A stretch of 20,670 bases of DNA, taken from an uncultured Bacteroidota bacterium (GTDB taxonomy: Bacteria; Bacteroidota; Bacteroidia; Flavobacteriales; UA16). The notes beneath the pieces are model-generated. The model was given only the letters and a program-made list of their open reading frames with translations, had not been told where the DNA came from and did not search any database. The position numbers and the translations under genes are program-made. The stretch is from positions 1 to 20,670 of the forward strand of contig CACHDD010000013.1 of assembly GCA_902578505.1 (NCBI GenBank), given 5' to 3'. Shown here one piece after another: positions 8,165 through 13,436 of the stretch. How positions within the stretch are numbered: the first letter of the stretch is position 1; each line of letters opens with the position of its first letter.

Positions 8165-8392
8165 TTACTTACGATCAATAATTGACCAAAGTACTAGAGT
8201 AGCAATTAAGCCAACAAAACCACCATCTCCTAATGTAGAGATTAGGCCAGTGATATTATCAACTACGCTTGACATTCCGAACATAGTAGTTCCGAATACT
8301 ACTTCAACTAAAACAGCAAGTGCTGCTAAGCCAATCAAAAGGTTGGTAAGACTCTTGAAGAATCCGCCCATAAATTTAAACACGTTATCCAT
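8165..8392 (-). CDS. Small two-helix membrane protein, unknown function
   Basis: A 75-residue hydrophobic protein that I do not recognise. It has an amphipathic N-terminus (MDNVFKFMGGFFKSL) and a transmembrane helix at about 17-36 (LLIGLAALAVLVEVVFG). A Gly/Ser-rich loop with two Asp residues follows, then a second helix at about 57-71 (GGFVGLIATLVLWSI) ending in the charged IDRK. No lipobox or Cys is present. It has its own strong terminator immediately downstream and a long AT-rich leader region upstream, so it is probably transcribed alone. The size and helix-loop-helix shape would fit a small channel, a holin-like protein or a subunit of a membrane complex; the sequence does not decide between them. 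It is adjacent to the PKD membrane protein on the same strand. Confidence 0.75.
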   Translation of the reverse strand: MDNVFKFMGGFFKSLTNLLIGLAALAVLVEVVFGTTMFGMSSVVDNITGLISTLGDGGFVGLIATLVLWSIIDRK

Positions 8393-8870
8393 AGTGTATA
8401 GGGTTTTGGTTTATAACTGACCACAATTTTTAGAAAAAAACAGATAGTGAAACTAGTACAAAGATTTTAAGTTCACTTTGTATTGTTAAAATCCCCTGTA
8501 AGCCTAATTATAACTGAAGTAACCTGATTATTAGTTGTTTAGAAAAACAGCGGAATTAAACCCAAATAACGCCAATTTTGACCCCATTTAAAAAATCAAA
8601 ATCACTCAAAACCTGCGGATTTTGACTTTTAACTTTTAAAAAACATCAATATTTAAGCAAAAACTTACTCAAAAAACTCTACCAAACTTATGGATGTTAA
8701 ATTCGTTTGAAAACGATATAATCAACACCAACTCTTAACTGAGTATGTTGTTAAGCAAAATTACTATTTGATATCATATAGATTTTTGTCAAAACCTCAA
8801 GTATTAATGTTACTGTGAGAAAAACAAAGAAGTTTTGTTTAAAATATTTTGTACTATCATAAAATGAATT
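8393..8870. other. 478-base AT-rich intergenic region
   Basis: No credible coding frame was found on either strand. Visible items are: a 7-base inverted repeat TACAAAG/CTTTGTA (8457-8463 and 8476-8482, 12-base spacer) that places a near-consensus -7 element, AATCTTTG, on the minus strand at 8459-8466, pointing at the 75-residue gene; a 10-base direct repeat TTATAACTGA at 8411-8420 and 8508-8517; short AT-rich palindromes near 8703-8716 and 8733-8754; and a weak A/T hairpin at 8822-8840. It may be a regulatory leader or hold an untranslated RNA, but nothing shows this directly. Confidence 0.5.
8822..8840 (-). terminator. Possible weak terminator after the 125-residue membrane protein gene
   Basis: A 7-base inverted repeat AAACAAA/TTTGTTT with a 5-base loop. 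On the minus strand it is followed by further T residues, and it lies about 30 bases beyond the stop at 8871. The stem has almost no GC pairs, so this is only a candidate. Confidence 0.3.
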
Positions 8871-9248
8871 TTAGTGCTTTTCTAGGTGATTGGACCAAAG
8901 TACAGACATTCCCAATATTACTCCAAGTGACGCTAAACCTGCTAAAATCCAAATTGGATTATCATGAGTCTTAGATTGGATAGCAAAAATACCCAAAACG
9001 CAAAATAGGCTAAGCAAAGGAACTACTTGCATCCAAGGTCTTTGATTTGCAAACTTAGAAACAGCCTCTGTTCTTTCATTCCAAACTAATCTATTTAATG
9101 CGTCTTGCATATCTCGTCCAAATGCAGGTGCCTTATAAACTGAACCATCGGCTTCCTGGATAGTTACTTCATATTTAAAGTATTTTGAGTCAATATCACT
9201 TTGACCTATCAACTTGCAGTCTAATGCTTTACGAGTTTGTTTTTTCAT
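8871..9248 (-). CDS. Two-helix membrane protein with a short cytosolic N-domain, unknown function
   Basis: I choose the ATG at 9248 (125 residues, MKKQTRKALDCKL). The frame can be read up to a TTG at 9269, but that TTG is part of a perfect promoter -7 element, so the longer form is unlikely. Residues 1-65 look like a small soluble alpha/beta region (KYFKYEVTIQEADGSVYKAP, then GRDMQDALNRLVWNERTEA). Two transmembrane helices follow (about 71-89 and 96-118) with a short polar loop between them, ending in NHLEKH. I do not recognise the family. The gene is divergent from another membrane protein gene starting at 9321. Confidence 0.65.
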   Translation of the reverse strand: MKKQTRKALDCKLIGQSDIDSKYFKYEVTIQEADGSVYKAPAFGRDMQDALNRLVWNERTEAVSKFANQRPWMQVVPLLSLFCVLGIFAIQSKTHDNPIWILAGLASLGVILGMSVLWSNHLEKH

Positions 9249-9266
9249 ATTATGATTTTCAATATG

Positions 9267-9297
9267 CAAATGTAGGATTGAAATATTCTGTAACTAA
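9267..9297 (-). promoter_or_regulatory. Promoter of the 125-residue membrane protein gene
   Basis: On the minus strand: TTAG at 9294-9297 as a weak -33 element, 19 bases, then a perfect TACATTTG -7 element at 9267-9274. The chosen ATG follows 18 bases later. The alternative TTG start overlaps the -7 box itself. Confidence 0.6.
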
Positions 9298-9320
9298 CTT
9301 ATGAATCCAATTGATTAACC

Positions 9321-9968
9321 ATGAATGATATTTCTTTATCTAACATTTTTGGAAAAGCTTGGAAGCTTTTCAAAGAAAATAGTAGTGATTTAATTGTAAT
9401 CACATTTTTGTATTTAATTCTTATTGCAATCGTATATTCAATCGACCCTTCAAATGATAAAGTCGATTCAGCTTTTGATTTAATACTTTCAATTGCTTGT
9501 GGCATAGCACAAATGATTTTAACACTAGGTTTCTATAAATCCATATTAGACACTGTAGATGGGGGGAAACCACATATTGAAACACTGTTTAACAACACAA
9601 AACCCACACTAATACTGCATTACATATTAGGGTCTATTATTATGGGTGTTGTATTTCTGGTGGGATTATTCTTTTTAATCATTCCAGGAATCTATCTTGC
9701 TATTAGACTGCAATTCTATACATATATACTGTTGGAACAGAAAGAATGCAATTGCATGAAAGCTCTTTCTAAATCTTGGGCTATGACTGAAGGTCATGTT
9801 CTCAACCTATTTTCATTAGGTATTCTTTCATTTTTTATAATAATTTTAGGAGTTATAGTATTTTTAATTGGAGCTTTATTTGCCATTCCATTTACTATAT
9901 TAATGCTAGCTCTAGCTTATGAAATACTCCGCGATGAGATGCAAGAAAAGATGCGTTTCAGCCTATAA
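9321..9968 (+). CDS. Multi-pass membrane protein, DUF975 / GDPD-membrane-domain-like
   Basis: A 215-residue protein dominated by hydrophobic segments at about 23-42, 50-74, 97-127 (probably re-entrant or two passes), 157-182 and 183-200. It opens with the pattern ISLSNIFGKAWKLFKEN. It contains FFLIIPGIYLAIRLQFYTYI followed by ALSKSWAMTEGHVLNLFSL, which resemble the block conserved in DUF975, YciC and glycerophosphodiester-phosphodiesterase membrane-domain proteins. No catalytic domain is attached. The role of such proteins is poorly known; membrane or envelope homeostasis is a guess. The stop is 3 bases from the convergent dioxygenase gene. The overlapping minus-strand frame at 9299-9505 is a shadow. 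Confidence 0.75.
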   Translation: MNDISLSNIFGKAWKLFKENSSDLIVITFLYLILIAIVYSIDPSNDKVDSAFDLILSIACGIAQMILTLGFYKSILDTVDGGKPHIETLFNNTKPTLILHYILGSIIMGVVFLVGLFFLIIPGIYLAIRLQFYTYILLEQKECNCMKALSKSWAMTEGHVLNLFSLGILSFFIIILGVIVFLIGALFAIPFTILMLALAYEILRDEMQEKMRFSL

Positions 9969-9971
9969 CAC

Positions 9972-10901
9972 TTAATTCCTAAAAGTTGGCCTTTCTGTAA
10001 TCTCGTGAAATGCTATACAATTATCTGCATAGTAGTGAAATACTACGCTTTTTCTTGTGAGTTCAGGATCATTCACCTTTTCTCCGCCGTGTAAAATATT
10101 TGCATGCCAAATAAGCACATCACCTTTTGCTGCAATAAAAACTTTCTTCTTTAAGCCTTTCTCTTCTATTATCTCCTGAATTTTATGTTCGTAATCTGAA
10201 TAGTCTTTTGGTCCTAGCCAAAACCTACCGCCAATATTCCCAAAATCCTCATTCATTACATAAGGCAACCTATGTGAACCTGGATAATAATGCAGCGGGC
10301 CATTTTCTATATTCATATCTTCCAATGCCACCCATACCGCGATCATCTTACCCTTAGGAAAAGTAGACATATGAATCGCATCAGAATGAGTCTTTTGATT
10401 ACTACCCGTCAAGAAATTTATACTTTGAAATAAAGTTGTGTTATCCTTTTGTAAATAATTTAAAATGGTCATCAATTTTTTGTCCGAACCCATTTTATTA
10501 ATTAAATCAGATTTATGTATCGCAAACATAATCTTGTTCTGGTATTTAAAACTTACCTCCCCGCTTTCTAGCATTCTTTCTATCTCATTATTTATTGCCT
10601 CAACATAGTCCTCGGCAAAAAATGATTTAATAATCGCATAACCGTCATTGGTAAAAAATCTGACATCTTCCTTGATCGATTGTGGTAATTTTTGAAATTC
10701 ATTATTTATGACATCAATTTCCTTCTGTGAAGGTGTAATCAATGAAGAATTAGCGGACTTAAAATCTTTATTAGAAATAGAGCTAAAATATTTCTTATTC
10801 AATCCTAATTCTCTGTAAAAGGGAATATTTCTCTTTAGTTTAGAATAGTTAAAAAAATTATACAGCTCGTAGAGAAATTTACTTTTTCTAAAAAAAAACA
10901 T
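9972..10901 (-). CDS. Phytanoyl-CoA dioxygenase (PhyH) family protein
   Basis: A 309-residue putative non-haem Fe(II)/2-oxoglutarate oxygenase. The iron triad is readable: His172 and Asp174 in KTHSDAIHM, and a distal His271 in NILHGG. Arg283 in NDPELTRKSVVFHYY is the expected 2-oxoglutarate ligand. Other family marks are AVWVALEDMNIENGPLHYYPGSHR and KGDVLIWHANILHGG. Residues 1-60 are Lys/Phe/Tyr-rich and lie outside the core. Family members hydroxylate lipids, amino acids or small metabolites; nothing nearby identifies the substrate. The gene stands alone, with a TATTTTTG promoter element 14 bases upstream. Codon use is AT-rich, like its hypothetical neighbours. Confidence 0.88.
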   Translation of the reverse strand: MFFFRKSKFLYELYNFFNYSKLKRNIPFYRELGLNKKYFSSISNKDFKSANSSLITPSQKEIDVINNEFQKLPQSIKEDVRFFTNDGYAIIKSFFAEDYVEAINNEIERMLESGEVSFKYQNKIMFAIHKSDLINKMGSDKKLMTILNYLQKDNTTLFQSINFLTGSNQKTHSDAIHMSTFPKGKMIAVWVALEDMNIENGPLHYYPGSHRLPYVMNEDFGNIGGRFWLGPKDYSDYEHKIQEIIEEKGLKKKVFIAAKGDVLIWHANILHGGEKVNDPELTRKSVVFHYYADNCIAFHEITERPTFRN

Positions 10902-10915
10902 AGCATCATTTATAC

Positions 10916-10923
10916 CAAAAATA
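10916..10923 (-). promoter_or_regulatory. Bacteroidota -7 box upstream of the PhyH-family gene
   Basis: Read on the minus strand this is TATTTTTG, a perfect TAnnTTTG match, 14 bases before the start codon. The surrounding DNA is very AT-rich and no -33 box lies at the standard distance, so a chance match is possible. Confidence 0.45.
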
Positions 10924-11010
10924 CTTTATTATATAAAGATAAAGTTGTTTACAATAGCAAAAGTTGGGGCAACATAATAGTGGAGATTTGTAAAAGAAAG
11001 AAGAAAAAAC

Positions 11011-11043
11011 AAAACCTCGCTATCTATATAATAACAAGGCTTT
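11011..11043 (-). terminator. Terminator downstream of tRNA-Arg
   Basis: On the minus strand AAAGCCTTG pairs with CGAGGTTTT (nine pairs, two of them G-U) across a 15-base loop, followed by GTTTTTTC. It begins 15 bases after the tRNA 3' end. Because of the G-U pairs the hairpin forms properly only in the minus-strand transcript. Confidence 0.65.
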
Positions 11044-11057
11044 GCGTTTTGATCATG

Positions 11058-11131
11058 TGATCTCACAGGGACTCGAACCCCGAACCGTCGCCTTAGAAGG
11101 GCGATGCTCTATCCAGTTGAGCTATGAGACC
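11058..11131 (-). tRNA. tRNA-Arg (anticodon TCT)
   Basis: A 74-base cloverleaf with acceptor GGTCTCA/TGAGATC (one G-T pair), D-arm GCTC/GAGC, anticodon stem TCGCC/GGCGA around loop CTTCTAA (anticodon TCT, complement at 11095-11097), and T-arm CGGGG-TTCGAGT-CCCTG. The discriminator is A and CCA is not encoded. It reads AGA/AGG arginine codons, which are common in the neighbouring genes. Confidence 0.97.
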
Positions 11132-11158
11132 GTCCTGTTTTGAAAGTGCAAAGATGCA

Positions 11159-11187
11159 CAAAGATTTTACTTTGAACCTAATTCAAA
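11159..11187 (-). promoter_or_regulatory. Promoter of tRNA-Arg
   Basis: On the minus strand: TTTG (11184-11187), 17 bases, then AATCTTTG (11159-11166), one mismatch from TAnnTTTG. Initiation a few bases further on would leave a leader of roughly 20 bases before the tRNA. A second TTTG at 11189-11192 gives an alternative 22-base spacing. Confidence 0.55.
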
Positions 11188-11203
11188 TCAAAGTTTAAAA
11201 CAT

Positions 11204-11231
11204 AAAGAAGCCTCCTGTTGGAGGCTTCTTT
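11204..11231 (-). terminator. Terminator of the Cys-rich protein gene
   Basis: A perfect 12-base inverted repeat (AAAGAAGCCTCC and GGAGGCTTCTTT) with the tetraloop TGTT. Runs of A and T at the stem ends would let it work in both directions, but the only gene ending here is the minus-strand Cys-rich gene, whose stop codon is 27 bases away. Confidence 0.9.
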
Positions 11232-11258
11232 TATTAGGTTATAAAGTTTGTATTAGGA

Positions 11259-11603
11259 TTATTTTGACATGCTAACTGCTTTATTTCCAGTTTTTTTTAC
11301 ATCCTTTGTTTTTGTATCTTTTGTTTTTTCTGATGTCTTAGCACAACAAGATGACTTTTTACCATCTTTAGCACAAGATTTTTTTTGGCCATTATTTGAG
11401 CAAGAATCCTTCTTCACTGAATCAGATTTTCCTTCGCAACAAGTTTTTGTTTTCTTATTGACGCATGAGTCACTGCATGTTTTACCAGTCTTTGCACAAA
11501 CTTTTTCAGTTTTTACAACATCATTTGAAGATGGAACATCCGATTGTGCTGAGATTGTGCATGTAAAAAATGCAAACGCAGCAAGTAAAAGTAAATTTCT
11601 CAT
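11259..11603 (-). CDS. Small secreted Cys/Lys-rich protein, metallothionein-like composition
   Basis: A 114-residue protein with a clear signal peptide (MRNLLLLAAFAFFTCTISAQ, cleavage after SAQ). The mature chain has about 94 residues with nine cysteines, seen as CAKTGKTCSDSC, TKTCCEG, KDSC, KKSCAKDGKKSSCC and CAKTSEK. It is very rich in Lys, Ser and Thr, has almost no aromatic or aliphatic residues, and ends in a Lys/Thr tail. A repeated CAKxGK-type unit with paired cysteines suggests metal-thiolate binding or a disulfide-held disordered chain. The Cys inside the signal peptide does not sit in a lipobox. The gene is single, between two tRNA genes, with its own strong terminator. A frame of equal length on the opposite strand is a shadow: it lacks this signal peptide and composition logic. 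Function is unknown. Confidence 0.75.
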   Translation of the reverse strand: MRNLLLLAAFAFFTCTISAQSDVPSSNDVVKTEKVCAKTGKTCSDSCVNKKTKTCCEGKSDSVKKDSCSNNGQKKSCAKDGKKSSCCAKTSEKTKDTKTKDVKKTGNKAVSMSK

Positions 11604-11647
11604 TTTAAACTAATTGTATTTTTTTGAACTTGTAATATACAATTTTG

Positions 11648-11678
11648 TTGAGGAACTAAGAAGAAATGTATAAATTTG
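11648..11678 (+). promoter_or_regulatory. Promoter of tRNA-Ser
   Basis: TTG at 11648-11650, 20 bases, then a perfect TAAATTTG at 11671-11678. Initiation about 6 bases later leaves a leader of some 35 bases before the tRNA. That leader contains a 7-base inverted repeat ACTTTAA/TTAAAGT at 11695-11711. Confidence 0.65.
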
Positions 11679-11721
11679 CACTCCCGTTTCTAACACTTTA
11701 ACAATTAAAGTAGTAATATCA

Positions 11722-11805
11722 GGAGAGGTGGTAGAGTGGTAATACAGCAGCCTGCTAAGCTGTGGGCGAGCAATCGCCTCCCGAGTTCGAATCTCGGTCT
11801 CTCCG
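11722..11805 (+). tRNA. tRNA-Ser (anticodon GCT)
   Basis: An 84-base class II tRNA with acceptor GGAGAGG/TCTCTCC, anticodon loop CTGCTAA (anticodon GCT, reading AGC and AGT), a long variable arm with GGCGA/TCGCC, and T-arm CCGAG-TTCGAAT-CTCGG. The discriminator is G and CCA is not encoded. Confidence 0.97.
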
Positions 11806-11810
11806 CATAA

Positions 11811-11848
11811 ACAAATAAAACACTCATCTATTGGGTGTTTTTATTTGT
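11811..11848 (+). terminator. Terminator of tRNA-Ser
   Basis: AAACACTC pairs with GGGTGTTT (one G-T pair) across a 7-base loop, and flanking ACAAATA/TATTTGT extends the stem with one bulged base. It starts 5 bases after the tRNA and ends in a T-rich stretch. Confidence 0.85.
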
Positions 11849-11915
11849 TTATTAGCAAGACCAACAATAAACTTTAAATCTCGTAAAACGTAAGATTAAA
11901 TTCCAACACCAAAGC

Positions 11916-11945
11916 TTTGCGATAGAAAGAAAGGACTTATATTTG
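11916..11945 (+). promoter_or_regulatory. Promoter of tRNA-Pro
   Basis: TTTG at 11916-11919, 18 bases, then TATATTTG at 11938-11945. Both elements match the Bacteroidota consensus fully, and the tRNA starts 15 bases later. This is the clearest promoter in the window. Confidence 0.8.
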
Positions 11946-11960
11946 CAACCGCTTTAATAT

Positions 11961-12035
11961 CGGGGCGTGGCCCAGCCCGGTTAAGGCGCCTGGTTTGGGA
12001 CCAGGAGATCGCAGGTTCGAATCCTGCCGCCCCGA
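11961..12035 (+). tRNA. tRNA-Pro (anticodon TGG)
   Basis: A 75-base cloverleaf with a perfect acceptor CGGGGCG/CGCCCCG, anticodon stem CCTGG/CCAGG around TTTGGGA (anticodon TGG, reading CCA and other CCN by wobble), and T-arm GCAGG-TTCGAAT-CCTGC. The discriminator is A and CCA is not encoded. Confidence 0.97.
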
Positions 12036-12037
12036 CT

Positions 12038-12069
12038 AAAGTAAGCCGACTCTCGAGTCGGCTTACTTT
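12038..12069 (+). terminator. Terminator of tRNA-Pro
   Basis: A perfect 14-base inverted repeat (AAAGTAAGCCGACT and AGTCGGCTTACTTT) with loop CTCG, starting 3 bases after the tRNA. The right arm ends in a T-rich stretch. Confidence 0.9.
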
Positions 12070-12185
12070 ATGTTTAACTTATAAAAAATAACGTTAAACC
12101 AACTTAACCGTGACTTAAAACCCGAAAATGTATTCTTTTAAAGAATTAGTTTGGGTAGATGTATTTACTCTTAAATTCAAACATG

Positions 12186-13394
12186 CTAAATAAAGTTTTC
12201 AGCATATCTATCAGCTATATAATCTCCAATAGCAAGTGAAGCTGTGGCTGCTGGTGATGGAGCATTTAAAACATGAATACTTCTGTCGGTTGTTTCTATC
12301 CTAAAATCATCACGTGTATCACCATTAGTACTTAAAAGCATAGCCCTAACTCCCGACCTTCCTGACCTTATATCGTCCATTGTTAATGAAGGAACCAATC
12401 TTTGCAAAGTCCTCAAAAATAATCTCTTGCTAAATGCCCTTCTGTATTCATTTATACCAAACGACATATTATTAAAAAACAATTTCCATGTACCTGAATA
12501 TCCTAGAGCATCTATTGTGTCTTTAAAATTAAAGTCTGTCTTACCATAGCCCTCTCTTTTGAAAGTGAAAACTGCATTTGGTCCACATTCAATTTCACCA
12601 TTTGTCATTCTAGTAAAGTGAACACCTAAAAAAGGGAAGTCTGGATTGGGAACTGGATAAATTAGATTTCTGACTTTATGTTTAGCATGATCATTGAGCT
12701 CATAGTAATCACCTCTAAAACCTACCACTCTCTCTTTTAGCTTCACTCCATCGCTCTTTGCCAATCTATCTGCCTGCAACCCGCCACATACAATAAGCTT
12801 ATCTGCTCTGTATTTGGACTTATTTGTGATAACTATTGTACCATTTCCAGCTACCTCAAAGTCAATGACTTCTTCACTTAGATGGACTGCAGATTTTGGC
12901 TGTATACCTAATCCTACTTCTACCATTCTTTCGGTTGCTACTCTGAAATCTATTATTCCAGTACAGGGAACCCAAATCGCACCAACACCATTGCAATGAG
13001 GTTCAATTTCTAGAAGTTGTTTTGAAGATATTTTTTCAATACCCTCAATTTCATTTTGTATTCCAATATCATAGATTTTTTCAAGTCTAGACATTTCTGA
13101 TTCGTCCGCTGCGACAACAACCTTACCGCAAACATCATGTGGAACATTGAATTTCTGAGCAAACTTTACAAGCTCTTTTCTTCCTCTTACACAGTTATCA
13201 GCTTTCAATGACCCTGGTTTATAATACAATCCAGAATGAATAACACCTGAATTATTTCCAGTTTGATGTGCAGCTAGCTTTTCCATTTTATCAATTAAAA
13301 GCATAGTTTTGTCAGGAAACCTCTTCTGCATTTTATAAAAAGTGGCTGCACCTACTATTCCTCCTCCAACAACAATTACGTCATAACTATTCAT
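12186..13394 (-). CDS. lhgO: FAD-dependent L-2-hydroxyglutarate oxidase/dehydrogenase (LhgO-like)
   Basis: A 402-residue flavoenzyme of the DAO superfamily, starting at the ATG at 13394 (MNSYDVIVVGGGIVGAATF). The frame is open to 13592, but those codons precede the FAD-binding strand, overlap the divergent transporter gene and lie upstream of a promoter element, so they are not used. The Rossmann GGGIVG motif is at residues 10-15. LhgO-type signatures follow: AAHQTGNNSGVIHSGLYYKPGSLKA, the C-terminal block RSGVRAMLLS, and the closing VLNAPSPAATASLAIGDYIA. The family oxidises L-2-hydroxyglutarate to 2-oxoglutarate and passes electrons to oxygen or the quinone pool, clearing a by-product of malate dehydrogenase. 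The size matches E. coli LhgO. Confidence 0.92.
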   Translation of the reverse strand: MNSYDVIVVGGGIVGAATFYKMQKRFPDKTMLLIDKMEKLAAHQTGNNSGVIHSGLYYKPGSLKADNCVRGRKELVKFAQKFNVPHDVCGKVVVAADESEMSRLEKIYDIGIQNEIEGIEKISSKQLLEIEPHCNGVGAIWVPCTGIIDFRVATERMVEVGLGIQPKSAVHLSEEVIDFEVAGNGTIVITNKSKYRADKLIVCGGLQADRLAKSDGVKLKERVVGFRGDYYELNDHAKHKVRNLIYPVPNPDFPFLGVHFTRMTNGEIECGPNAVFTFKREGYGKTDFNFKDTIDALGYSGTWKLFFNNMSFGINEYRRAFSKRLFLRTLQRLVPSLTMDDIRSGRSGVRAMLLSTNGDTRDDFRIETTDRSIHVLNAPSPAATASLAIGDYIADRYAENFI

Positions 13395-13400
13395 CGCGCA

Positions 13401-13408
13401 CAAAGGTA
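13401..13408 (-). promoter_or_regulatory. Bacteroidota -7 box of lhgO, close to the start codon
   Basis: Read on the minus strand this is TACCTTTG, a perfect TAnnTTTG match, with only 6 bases between it and the lhgO ATG. If it is used, the mRNA would be leaderless or nearly so. Confidence 0.5.
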
Positions 13409-13436
13409 AATACACCACAACACTTATATTGGCATT

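Noticed and set aside
8165..8392. Small hydrophobic toxin of a type I toxin-antitoxin pair.
   Set aside because: At 75 residues with two helices and a charged loop it is larger than typical type I toxins, and no antisense RNA promoter could be identified with confidence. It remains possible but unsupported.
11269..11613. A 114-codon plus-strand frame opposite the Cys-rich gene.
   Set aside because: It is the antisense shadow of the minus-strand gene, which has a proper signal peptide, patterned cysteines and a downstream terminator. The plus-strand product is a Phe/Val/Ser-rich sequence with no domain logic.
11058..12069. tRNA cluster as an integration site of a genomic island.
   Set aside because: No integrase, no direct repeat of a tRNA 3' end and no phage-like genes were found in the window; each tRNA has normal flanking promoter and terminator elements.
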